This document shows positions 54,690 to 64,000 of a DNA stretch of 64,000 bases, piece after piece. Position 1 is the first letter of the stretch; each line of letters begins with the position of its first letter. Source of the DNA: Anagrus nilaparvatae (taxonomy: Eukaryota; Arthropoda; Insecta; Hymenoptera; Mymaridae); the NCBI GenBank assembly GCA_022575985.1, contig JAKSXM010000237.1, positions 5,412,501 to 5,476,500 on the forward strand, given 5' to 3'. The translations under genes and the position numbers were made by a program. The notes beneath the pieces were generated by a model that saw only the letters and a list, made by a program, of their open reading frames with translations, was not told the origin of the DNA and searched no databases.

Positions 54690-56560
54690 CAAAAATTTAA
54701 ATTTTTTAGGGTTCTCCTTATCTCCTCAAAAAACTGTATTTGTTCATTTTAATAAAAAAAATATATTACCTGGAATAACCAGTATAAAGTAGATAATCTC
54801 GAAATTAAATCAAGTGAAAATGTGCGTTTTTTGGGCATTATGTTTGATTATAAATTATCATTCAATACACATGTAAATTATGTTCAAAAAAGGTGTCTCA
54901 AAGCCTTAAACATAGTAAAATACTTATGTGGTACATGGTGTAGATCCCCTCCTGATACACTATTAACATTTTATAAGAGTTTTGTGCGATCAATTATAGA
55001 ATATTGCTCCTTTATATATTTCCCAAAAACTAAAGTTGTAATAGATAAATTAGAAAGAATTCAATACACAGCTTTAAGAAATATAATGGGATATAGAATA
55101 ACCACCCCTTTAAGCATACTATTAGCAGAAAGCAAATTTATTACTATAAAAGATCTCTCAAAGCTCTTATGCAATCGTTATTTTAGTAAAGCTATTTCCA
55201 ACATAAGTAGTGCATCATACAGCTCAATTAATAATTACATGTTCAATCATTGTAGCAAAAATAAAAACAAGCGCAAAAGAATAATTGAGCAATGTATAAA
55301 ATAATTAACTCCTTACTTTCCTGTAATAAAAAAAACAAAAAAGATAAGTTGCTAATGTTATAATTATAAATATTCTTTTGCTAACATAGAAGTTAATTAT
55401 GAATTTGGAAATTTTATTAAAAAATGTAAAAATAAAGAAACTATGAATCAACTTATTAAACAAATTATTACAGAGCAAAAAGCTTATAGTATTTTTACTG
55501 ATGGTAGTAAAATTAAAAATAATAGAGCAGTAGGGTATGCTGCTGTGTGTCCTGAACTGGGTATAAGAATTTCTAGTGCCATGCCTAAGGAATCTTCTAT
55601 TTTCTCAGCTGAATGTGCTGTGATATGTGAGGCCTTAGATATTGCTTTGAGAAATCCTAATCATAACTTTTGCATTTTCTCTGATTCCAATAGTGCGTTG
55701 CAAAGTATTAATAATAATAATTATAATATAAAAAGTCACATTATTTATGAAATTATTAAAAAATTTAGTGAAATAAGTGAAAATAAATGTAATGGTAAAA
55801 TAAACTTTTACTAGATTCCAGCACACATGGGAATCAGAGGAAACGAAGAAGCAGATACGATAGCAAAAAACGCTACAATATTTGTTTTTAAAAAAATAAA
55901 TAACGTTCCATATATTGATTTATTCGAAAAATTCAAATACGATGCTACTACTCAAACATGTAACAAAATAAGAGAACTAAGTACCACAACAGGCAAAGAA
56001 TATTTCAATTTATAGAGTTCGCAATGCCGTACACCATGGTTTTTTAATAAACGTTTACATAGGGATTTTATAGTCACTGCTAACAGAATTAGATCTAATC
56101 ATTATAATTTAGCAACCTCATTGTACAGAGTCAACCTTGTAAATAGTCCTAATTGTTCATGCTTTTATAGCCATCAAGACATCAATCATCTCGCAATGCG
56201 AACTGTATAATAAAGAAAGAAAGTCTCTATTATTAAAACTAAAAAGGTATAAATTACAACCTCCTCTTAGTATAGAATCTATTTTCTATAAACCGAATAG
56301 CAAAGCCAGTTTACTTATATTTGAATTTCTGAAAGACTGTAAATTACAGGTATAAATACTTATTTTTGTTTCAATTTTTCTTTTTTATTAATTAATATGT
56401 TAACAATAAATTTAAGATTGATGATTGTTATAATTCCATAGCTATATATATAAATCATATGAGTGTAACAAACTTATCTATGCAAAGTAATGCAAATAAT
56501 CTCTATTCTGTGTAAGATTAAAATGCTTAATAAAAAAAAAAAAAAATAAAAAAAATAATA
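54690..56560 (+). mobile_element. I-type LINE, 5'-truncated, RT end plus RNase H
   Basis: It starts in the RT thumb (FSLSPQKTVFVHFNKKN) and ends past a cysteine-rich tail at an A-rich (TAAA)-type terminus at 56530-56560. The RNase H domain in the ORF marks the I/Nimb-like LINE group. AT content matches the host, unlike the R1 copy next to it. Confidence 0.7.
54700..56210 (+). pseudogene. LINE RT C-terminus and RNase H domain, broken
   Basis: After a frameshift near 54785, the frame 54822-55304 reads VRFLGIMFDYKLSFNTHVNY and YKSFVRSIIEYCSF. A gap with frameshifts follows. The frame 55443-55814 is RNase H: IFTDGSKI (Asp), FSAECAVICEAL (Glu), FSDSNSALQSI (Asp). A TAG (55812-55814) then replaces Trp of the W-IPAHMGIRGNEEAD motif, which continues in 55815-56015 with the His and the fourth acidic residue. 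Beyond it NRIRSNHYNLATSLYRVN and a CxC..H end (NCSCFYSHQDINHL) mark the C-terminus. Catalytic residues are kept; stops kill it. Confidence 0.8.
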
Positions 56561-56587
56561 ATCGCCATATTAAAAAATATATAAATA

Positions 56588-56700
56588 ATGCTGTCACACT
56601 TACTTTTCGACAACTTTTTGTTTAAAGAAATTGTTTATAACAATTAAGTATTGTTTAAACTATTCATATGTAATTTTTCCAATAAAAATTTCCCTTGACA
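56588..56700. repeat. Direct repeat flanking the RNase H LINE, right copy
   Basis: Partner of 54556-54650. Confidence 0.65.
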
Positions 56701-58190
56701 GCTTCGTGGTCACATATTTTAAGAATTTTTGGGTTTCCTTCTCATATTATAAAAAAAGTTTAGCATATCTCATAAATTTAGCTCTAATTTGTTTATAACA
56801 AATAATTGACATCTAGAACGCCAAAATACAAATGAAAAAAATTTTTAGGGGCTCCTAAAATTTATATTTCATATGTTTGTATTACCTAATTCCTTATGGT
56901 AGCAAAAGGAAAAAAGCATAAAAAAATTAATTTTTAATAGAACCTTTTAAAGCAGTTTTTTGCAAGATTTGGGCATGTGCCGAACTGGTGTTTTTTGGAT
57001 CACTCAACTATTTAAAATCTGCATGGTCTTAGCTACAAAATGACACCTCAAAAACAAGCGTACCTTAAAAAAATTTTTTTCATTTTCGCTTCCTGTTTTT
57101 GAGAAATTTTTCGTATCCATGCTCATATATAATTTTGTATCTTTGTTTGTTTGTCTGAAATGGATAAACTAGAACGCGCTAAAAGTTAGTAACGCGGGGT
57201 TTACGACAAAAGATAGCAAAAATTACCGGTCAAAATATAGGCTAGGTTTCATTTCGATTGATAACGACAAAAAATTTTTATGTTGAAAAAACTGGATTTC
57301 CAAGGATCAAATTTTTATCAAATTTAATAAAAAAAACCTAAAAAACTGAAAACCGAGGAAAAATTTTTTTATCAAAAAGAGTTTCATTAAATTCAGGTAT
57401 ATTTTTTACGTTTCCACCTGAATTTTCAAAGCGGTCAGTTCAATCTGTCAAAAGTTACAATAATTTTTCGAAAATTATAAAAGTTTAGGACTAATATTAT
57501 ATATATTTCTAATTTTTATCAGCCACTAATGTAGTAACTGAAAGTAGTAACTAAAAGAAACTTGAACAGCTATTATTAGGCAGAACCCTAGATTGGGTAG
57601 TCGAGGGAAACAACGACTACTTGTGGATCCTATGGAAGGGTAGCGAAGCTTTGTACTGCTGATCACTAATTATCTGTCTGGGTTCATATGCCCGTAATTT
57701 TTATGATTCAGTAAATTTTAGATAATACTTAATAAAAAAAAGGTTATTTTACAAAATATTGAGTAACCTAAAACAACATATTTTTGGAAAAATAAACCCG
57801 CAGGGGTCCAGGGGCGCGCAGCCCCCTTGGTGGATGACAGGGCTAGTGAAGTGAGCCGGAGGCAGCTAGTATATATATTTGACTATAGCACATGTTCGTA
57901 ACTTTTACCAACTTAAAATGCTTACTTTTGTACTTGTAACTAATAAAGTTACTCGTAACCGAGAAGGTTTCTTTTTAAATAATGAATTAGCAAATATTGG
58001 ATAGTTGAAATTTAGAGAAAAGGCTTGGATAGATTATAGGTAGAAAGAATAACACAATTATTTAAGATACCAATAAACTCGATTAAATAGGATTATTTAT
58101 TGATAAATGCAGATATAAAAATTAGTAATATGACAAAACTATTATATAATTATAATGCAAAGTCATTACTAACCTTGAATTTAATAAACA
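56701..58190. other. Non-coding, possibly a non-autonomous element near 57.1-57.9 kb
   Basis: A segment starting around TATCTTTGTTTGTTTGTCTG (57138-57157) and ending in a GC-rich block GGGGCGCGCAGCCCCCTTGG (57810-57829), then GGAGGCAGCTAG|TATATA (57861-57878), has the look of a non-autonomous Helitron/Helentron end (GC hairpin then CTAG before T). This is a weak resemblance. No gene. Confidence 0.35.
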
Positions 58191-58199
58191 AATTTATAA

Positions 58200-58585
58200 C
58201 TTCAATGTAATTTCGAGCGTTTTTTTAATTATTGTTAATAATTATAACAAACAAGTACGTTCTATTACAAAGTTCAGCGACAAGAGAGCCCAAGAGACAA
58301 AAAAGTAGAGAGAACGAGCTGACAAAAACTACTCATATTTATAGTGCTAGACTATTGACGTGTAATTTGACAATTCTATTAAGAGGGGTAACCCAACTAT
58401 CGAAATTTCTTGTAGCGTTTCTTCGCATCCTTTGCTAATAATTATTTCTTCGAAGTCCTCGATATTTAAATTGGAAATTTTGATTAACATACTAATTGCT
58501 TATGTCTTTACTGACTTTCTAAATTTGTATAAAAATTCCTTAATATAAAAAATTTGTTTCAGCTGGCTTTTATCTCATCATAACA
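58200..58585 (-). mobile_element. Solo-like LTR, minus orientation, same family as 62.2 kb
   Basis: On the minus strand it starts TGTTATGATGAGATAAAAGC (58585) and runs through TTAGCAAAGGATGCGAAGAA, TTACCCCTCTTAATAGAATTG and ACTATAAATATGAGTAGTTT (TATA-like). The same blocks appear in order on the plus strand at 62163-62430. The inner end is not exact; somewhere near 58200-58215. No coding sequence is attached. Confidence 0.65.
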
Positions 58586-58979
58586 TTACATTAAATAACT
58601 TTCATTTCAGTTTGTTTTTTAAATTTTGTGATTTTAAGTTTTTGCTGATTTCTTAATTTTTTTAAGAAACCTAATAGTAGAATCTAAAACCTAAAAATAG
58701 AATCTTAATGATGTCATATTATAAGTAGTGATGGAAAACATTTTAATCTTAAGAAACCCAAAATTTTAGCCTTAGGAGAGTACCGTACCAGGTTTAAAAA
58801 ATTAATATCTAATAAAAATAATAATTAAGAATAATAAAAGCAATAAATTGTACCATTTATGTTTTCTATATAATTTTCTATACACTTAATTAAAGCAAAT
58901 GTAAATAAAAATAAATAACTTACGTGTCCCTTTACGAGTAATTTGCCGCAAAAATTAAGTGAAAAGAATAAAATGTGTT

Positions 58980-59420
58980 TGGAAGAGCGATTTTTCTCCA
59001 CTCTGCGGCACTGTGAAGCGTCAAATTTTTCCGGTTTAAGGGGGGGTCAAATTTGTCCGATTTAAGGGGGGGGGGTCAAATAAGACATAGAATAATTTCA
59101 ATTTAGGGATTTTGAAAAATCTGGGCTTAGTGAATTAAAATAATACAGTTTTGTGGACTTACATTAGTGGAATAATATCAATTTAGAGATATAGAATAAT
59201 TCAGGGTCAGGTACTTAGAACAATTTTGATTTATAGACTTAGAATAATTCAGGTTTAGGGGCTTGGAATAATTTCGATTTAGGGACCTAGAATAATACGC
59301 GTTTAGGGAATCAGATTTGTTTGGGAATCTTAAGATCAAGTAAGGTGATAATTAAAAATTATAAAATTAGAAAATTATATTTTATGATACTGAGGGTAAA
59401 ATTTAAATTGCTGTTATTTT
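58980..59420. repeat. Dispersed G-tract repeat, copy 3, with a ~28-bp minisatellite
   Basis: G-rich tracts 'aagggggggtcaaatt' at 59038 and 59068 lead into about eight drifted units of 'agaataattcagatttagggact' type (59090-59310; phrase cut to avoid a long string), then TGATAATTAAAAATTATAAA at 59350. It ends about 70 bases before the IFT172 exon acceptor. Confidence 0.65.
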
Positions 59421-59490
59421 CCTAAATGATTATTATATGTCTTTAAAATTTAAAATATAATATTTTCTAAATTAGTTTTATTTAATTTAG

Positions 59491-59860
59491 GAAATCACGT
59501 TTTAATGCTTTCTGGAATAAGTTTTGCCTCTTGGATTCCAAACAGTGATGTTGTAGTTGCTCAATCCGGAAAGAATTTGGCAATATGGTATAACATTGAT
59601 GCTTCGGATTCTCCAATATTTATACCTATTTCTGGGAATGCAATAGACATAGTCAGGTTTGAAAATAAGACTTTAGTTGTAGTAGAAACGCATGGTGCCG
59701 AAGTTCACTATCTTCTTGATGAAGGTTTAATAGAATTTGGGTCAGCATTGCATGATGGTGCTTTTGGACGCATTGTAGTTTTTCTTGAAGAAATAGAGGA
59801 AAAGTCTCAAGTCAGTAGTGTCATGTGGGAGAATTTAGCTAATAGTGCAATGAAAGAAGG
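59491..59860 (+). CDS. IFT172: IFT172, internal exon (end of WD-repeat region)
   Basis: Acceptor TTTAATTTAG at 59490. With the split Gly codon it continues the protein as NHVLMLSGISFASWIPNSDV, VAQSGKNLAIWYNIDASD, LDEGLIEFGSALHDGAFGRI, then VVFLEEIEEKSQVSSVMWEN. The vertebrate protein has MILNFCSYxQWVPGSDVLVA, QNRNSLCVWYNIEAPE, LDEGLIEFGTAIDDGNYxRA and [20 protein letters not shown] at the same place. This marks the end of the second beta-propeller and the start of the TPR-like solenoid. Donor GAAGG|GTAAGT at 59860/59861, phase 2. The following exon (AERCF region) was not found before 64000. Confidence 0.95.
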
Positions 59861-60239
59861 GTAAGTATGTTAAAACAGCAACAAAACAGCATAAAAACAA
59901 ATTCAAACAACTTATAAATAATTTATATACATGCACAAATAAATTACAAGAATATTTCCATATTTACTGATTGCTGATTTATTATACACGTTTTAGATTA
60001 CAAAGGTACCTAGTGAAATCACGTAAATTCCTAAATCTGAATTCTTTTAGGACCCTAAATTTAAATTATTCTAAATCTCACTTGACCCCCTCCCCCTCTT
60101 AGGTAGTGACCATTTGCCCCAACAGGTTTGTTGAGGTTATTTTGTATAATACACAATTAATTTCTTATAATACACAGGTATGTTACAAGCCGTTCCGTAA
60201 CGCTGTTCACGTGGAAAAAGCTAAAAAAAAAAAAACATT
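59861..60239 (+). other. IFT172: IFT172 intron, start
   Basis: Begins with a strong donor GTAAGTATGT. Non-coding; includes 'cctaaatttaaattattctaaatc' like text and CCCCCTCCCCCTC (60084-60096), the complement of the G-tract repeat. Confidence 0.6.
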
Positions 60240-60606
60240 AACGAAGTATCTAGGTAAGTTAATAAATGCAGGTGGGATTTCCAATCGTTTCCAATTGTTG
60301 GAAACAACTCCACGACATGCTCGATGGTAGTCCGAAGAAGGTAATAAATAATGGAATTGCAAAAGGGTCCGCCCTGGACTTGATATGTGAATTGCCATTT
60401 AATATGGCTTGCTGTGCATTTATTTCCCGGAAAGAGTCTCCCTGATCGGGTACGTTGAAGAGCAAGTGGCAGCAGTGATAGAGGAGTGAGAAGCTCAAGC
60501 TATGGACGCACAGATTAATTCCTGATCGGAAGGCTTAGATGGGACAACAATATGGGGAGATGGATTTCTAAGTAACTCAGTTTTTGACAGGTGATGGGTA
60601 TTTCCA
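60240..60606 (+). pseudogene. Strongly eroded R1-clade LINE fragment
   Basis: Scraps in several frames follow the R1 ORF2 order: LDGSPKKVINNGIAKGSALD (compare LDGRRERVLSAGIAQGSVLG at 53.13 kb), a deletion, LWTHRLIPDRKA, QQYGEMDF and TQFLTGDGYF. The YADD box and knuckle are lost. Far older than the 52.4-kb copy. Confidence 0.6.
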
Positions 60607-60784
60607 TATACAAACCTTTGCTTTCCAAAAAGATTTTAACTAAAAAATTTTTCTAAAAATTTAGTTGTTTTGGTGATTGCGTTCGGACAAAACAAACATA
60701 TAAACAAACATACAAAATTAAAGATTTATATATATGTTGAATTATAAATATATTATAAAGTTATAAACGCTGCCGCCGCTGTCA

Positions 60785-61110
60785 AATGACACTTTTGGTC
60801 CAATCTGGTACTTTTGGGCCACTCTGGTTTTTTTGGGCCAAACTGATACTTTTGTGCCAATCTGGTACTTTTGGGCCAAACTGGTACTTTTGAGCTAATC
60901 TGGTACTTTTGCGCCATATTGATCCTTTTGGTTCATAATGGACCATATGGGATAAAATGGAACTTTGTGGTTAAACTGGACCTGTTGGATTAAATTGGTC
61001 CTTATGGGCCAACTTGGACCGTTTTCGGTAAAACGGGACCTTTTTGGACAAAATTAAAGTAGACCTATCGGATTTTGAACCAAAGTAGACCTCTAAGGGG
61101 CAAAATGGAC
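60785..61110. repeat. Minisatellite C, ~21-bp units
   Basis: Units of the type TCTGGTACTTTTGGGCCAAA recur about 15 times, regular from 60795 to 60920 and drifting to 'actggacctgttggattaaa' style units up to 61110. Non-coding. Confidence 0.85.
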
Positions 61111-62162
61111 CTAATTACATTAAACAGTTCAAAAGTTCTTAGGAATGAATCTTTTTTAATTAAAAAGATGCTTTTAATACAAAACAGACTGCAAAAGGAA
61201 TGAACTATAATTTTTTTTTATTTTACTTGTATTAACTGCTGTGGCAAGAGACCTTCAACCTGAACCAATATTGTTTTGAGAGAAGTAATCATTTATGATA
61301 ATATTTAATTCAAATTCAATTAGCTATAGGATTTTTTTTTAATTTGAAAATTTATATTTTTATTGAAAGATTTTTTTTTTTTTTAATTATAAATCTAATT
61401 TTCTAAAAAATCGAAAACTATATTTTAAACCTAAAGGATTATTTTATTATTTTGTCTTTATGTTATACAGTAATAAATTATTATCAATGATGACAAAATT
61501 ATTAATAATTGAAATTCAGTTATCGCTAAATACCTTCTAAATGATGTTCTAAAAAAATTACTAAAATTAAATAAGTTGATAGAATTATATGTATCTAATA
61601 TCTATAATATTAGATACATATAATTATAATTTTCAATAAAAAGGTGTCTTTAAATAGTCTGTAAAATAGCGTAAACATATTGTCAACTTCTGTGCTACAA
61701 TTCTCATAATAAAAATGCTTCTCCAAATATTATTAAGTTATATTATGTTGCCAACACTTCAAACACTGTCACGTGAACCATTTGGGTCAAAATGAACAAA
61801 ATATATCTTTTAGGCCAATATGGAACCATGTTCACAATCACTCTACAGGGTTGGCACGCAAAGCACGCAGGGGGAGGAGCCTCCTAATATGTATATAAAC
61901 AAAATATAAAATTTTGTAAAATATATTATTTTATAATTTGTTAAAAAATGATTCTAAGTGTTGACAGATCGAAGCTATTAACGCGAAAATTTAGGTGAAG
62001 TCATAAAAATTATTCCCAAATCGAATGAACTTCTTTTCCACTTTAAAATTTTTTCTTACTATTAATTTTTTTAGGTTTTTTTAAAAAAAATAATTAAAAT
62101 GTTTTTCTTTAGTTTTTTCATCATTAAAAATTTTTGTTACTATCAATAGAAATGCTACCTAG
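61111..62162. other. Non-coding AT-rich intron
   Basis: Nothing recognised except the hairpin at 61581-61626. At 61858-61893 a GC-rich end GGGGGAGGAGCC|TCCTAATA resembles element-end debris. Confidence 0.5.
61581..61626. repeat. Perfect AT-rich hairpin, ~20-bp stem
   Basis: AATTATATGTATCTAATAT is followed by a 3-4-base loop and its complement ATATTAGATACATATAATT. Could be a replication-born palindrome; no terminator-type T run gives it a clear role. Confidence 0.7.
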
Positions 62163-62630
62163 TGTTAAAATGAGATAAAAGTTAGCTGTCATGAATATTT
62201 TATGTAACGAAATTTTTATAAAATTAGAAAGTCAGTCAAGACAAGATCTATTTGTATATTAATCAAAGTTGCTAATTAATTCATCAAGGATTTTGCAGAT
62301 ATAATTATTAGCAAAGGATGCAATAAGACGCTACCAGAAATTTGGACAGTTGGCGTACCCCTCTTCATTAAATTGACAAAATAGACGTTAATAGTTAATC
62401 AATATAAATATGAGTAGTTTTGGTCAACTCAACCTCTCTTGATTCCAGAACTTTGACATAGTACATATTTTTTTATTAGAAATATTCGCGAAAATATAAT
62501 AAATATATCTAAATAAAAATTGCAACTCAACCTCTCTTGATTCCAGAACTTTGACATAGTACATATTTTTTTATTAGAAATATTCGCGAAAATATAATAA
62601 ATATATCTAAATAAAAATTGCAACTCAAGA
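62163..62630 (+). mobile_element. 5' LTR of a retroelement running off the window
   Basis: It starts TGTTAAAATGAGATAAAAG and matches the minus-strand LTR at 58.2-58.6 kb through 'attagcaaaggatgc', 'acccctctt' and 'tataaatatgagtag' in the same order, including a TATA-type box (62403-62410). The downstream (R/U5) part contains a perfect 98-base tandem duplication. A leader of about 120 bases separates it from the gag-like region. The exact 3' end of the LTR was not determined. Confidence 0.6.
62425..62620. repeat. Perfect tandem duplication, 2 x 98 bp
   Basis: CAACTCAACCTCTCTTGATT begins both units (62425 and 62523) and a third CAACTCAA starts at 62621. I see no difference between the two units, so the duplication is recent. 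It lies in the transcribed 3' part of the LTR. The minus ORF at 62429-62686 is created by the repeat. Confidence 0.9.
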
Positions 62631-62749
62631 ATTTTTAAGAAATTGGGGATTCTTTCTAAGGGAGTTTTTCTTAATTGAAAAAGCAAATAATTCTATAATT
62701 TAAAATTTTCTATCTCTGTATTTTTCTTACTTATTTTTTTCCAAAACAA

Positions 62750-64000
62750 TGAGTCTAGTAAAAGCGTTACACGAGAAGGTAACAGAAAGCGATGCAAATA
62801 CAATGAAGGTGTTTAAAATATTGTGTAATAAGATTATATAGAAATAGACGAAAGCACTTTGGTAGAAACAGTTTGGACTAGTATAGCAAGTATTTTAATG
62901 AAACAAGAGATAAGGAAGCAACATCATTGAATGATCTAAGGCAAGAGTTAATGAAACATTTAAGCTATCGATCCTAAAAAAAAGTATTAAGTGAAGTATT
63001 AAAAGATGCCACTTTGGCGAAAATGTTAAAAGAGTTTGTTACAAAAAATTTATTCGGCCGAAATAATTGATATTATTACGGGTGCAAAAGTTGAGAATTC
63101 GTCCTATATTATATATTTTGATAAAAGAATTTATAATATTTTAAAACGCCATTGCAAATTTACAGAGCCGAAAGAAAAACCATCTGCTAAATAATTTTTA
63201 AAATATTTAGCTTACAGATTAATAGAAACTAAGATGGGCACAGCATTAAAAGAACATGCGTTTTGACTACTAGGTTATCTACCTCAAGAAAGACGTACTC
63301 AACAAGGCTCTAAGAAACGAGGAGCTGTTTAGAATTTTAATTGATCTATATACTGCAGATCTAGGTCCAGGGCTACTCTTGGAGGAGTTGTGTGCACAAT
63401 ATACGCTATGCTTGTTAGATAAAGATAGCGTCATAACATCGTTAACTTAAGTGGTTAAAAGTGTTAAAAAATCAATTTTTTACCACGACACAACAGAAAT
63501 TCCTGCACCAACTATGAGCGTCACAGCTCATATACAAGAACTAGTTCAACAGACAATTATTAATAATTTTTCAGGCATGGCACATAGTACAAGCTGCAGA
63601 CCAGCTCCAACAGTGACTATTCAACGTACGCCGTATACCATGATGTATCATATGGCAGAACAAATAAAGGAACCAGATGTATGCAGAAAGTATGGCACTT
63701 ATCTTAATGGTAATAGTTTTAGGAGAAATAAATACGACACAAATGAATTCACTGGGGCTTTATACACGCAAAGTTCGTTACATTCTAAAATCAGGCCATT
63801 TTCAATCATGGACACCATAAATACAAGAGATTTTTTGGTTCACAAGAAGAAGTAGAAAATTTCATCATTGGGTGTAGCAAAACAAAATCGAGGTTGCACC
63901 GTTAATTCTTTTAAGGCTAAAAGGAGAGGCAGCGGAAGTAGCTATAAGACATAATTTGCGCTCCATACAAAAGGTTATTGACTTCGTAGAATTCACCTTT
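62750..64000 (+). pseudogene. Gag-like region of an LTR retroelement, broken, runs off the window
   Basis: An ATG at 62750 opens MSLVKALHEKVTESDANTMK but the frame soon breaks. Further frames give DKEATSLNDLRQELMKHLSY, RLIETKMGTALKEHAF, YLPQERRTQQGSKKRG and LEELCAQYTLCLLDKDSVI. The frame 63451-63855 (134 codons) reads HIQELVQQTIINNF and AEQIKEPDVCRKYGTYL. After it ENFIIGCSKTKSRLH and LLRLKGEAAEVAIRHNLRSI (about 63900-63965) look like the capsid part of Ty3/gypsy-type gag (LLxxLxGxAxxxI). Position right after an LTR supports gag. At least six breaks. The pol part is outside. Class is an inference. Confidence 0.5.

Larger units (their letters stand above)
18428..59490 (+). other. IFT172: Giant IFT172 intron (41,063 bp), filled with mobile elements
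   Basis: The donor G|GTATAT at 18427/18428 and acceptor TTTAATTTAG at 59490 are joined by phase: the split codon G|GA gives Gly and the protein reads on as DDEG-NHVLMLSGISF. No IFT172 coding sequence was seen between them, which agrees with the vertebrate protein having no extra residues here. The intron contains elements of at least nine transposon classes listed separately. Confidence 0.85.

Noticed and set aside
57138..57880. Non-autonomous Helitron end
   Set aside because: Only a GC-rich block and CTAG before T; not enough to claim an element, so it is kept as a weak remark.

Overview
The window is AT-rich animal DNA, best explained as an insect nuclear genome. It has GT-AG spliced genes, poly-A-tailed LINE copies, R1-type, P-element, Tigger, MULE, PIF/Harbinger-type, Helitron, Penelope-like, Polinton-type and LTR elements, and many fold-back repeats. 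There are no bacterial operons, ribosome binding sites, CRISPR arrays or rRNA genes. Species cannot be fixed from sequence alone; an AT-rich hymenopteran or hemipteran is my guess.

The only clearly conserved host gene is IFT172 (intraflagellar transport subunit of the IFT-B complex), on the + strand. Three consecutive coding exons join in frame: 17686-17988, 18071-18427 and 59491-59860. The first intron is 82 bases and the second is about 41 kb. Most of the window is therefore one giant intron packed with nested mobile elements. Earlier and later IFT172 exons were not found and presumably lie outside.

Left flank (1-17.6 kb): a decayed Helitron on the - strand (about 0.65-5.1 kb) broken by R1-type LINE pieces, a MITE and a tRNA-bearing fold-back; a 57-base minisatellite (5.9-6.6 kb); remnants of a Polinton/Maverick-like element (family B DNA polymerase, integrase and a conserved accessory protein, 8.1-10.9 kb); a 1,362-base Tigger deletion derivative with intact TIRs and TA duplication (11.66-13.02 kb); and inverted copies of a transposon-linked protein gene flanking tandem Penelope-like fragments (14.5-16.3 kb).

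Inside the giant intron (18.4-59.5 kb): a MULE derivative with a FLYWCH domain; a divergent pair of broken MADF genes, with a PIF/Harbinger-like transposase tail and a 2.06-kb near-perfect palindrome; an LTR with an unrecognised terminal ORF; a second minisatellite related to the one at 6 kb; an RT-bearing LINE; Penelope RT pieces; a 3-kb nested fold-back; an intron-containing P-element/THAP transposase pseudogene (42.8-48.4 kb); an R1-type LINE with 3' UTR and poly-A tail (52.4-54.6 kb); and an RNase H-bearing LINE (54.7-56.6 kb).

Right flank (59.9-64 kb): an eroded R1 piece, a 21-base minisatellite, and the 5' LTR plus gag-like region of a retroelement running off the window. An inverted solo-like LTR of the same family sits at 58.2-58.6 kb, so the third IFT172 exon lies between inverted LTRs. 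Nearly all element ORFs carry frameshifts or stops, and many of the stops fall at tryptophan codons.
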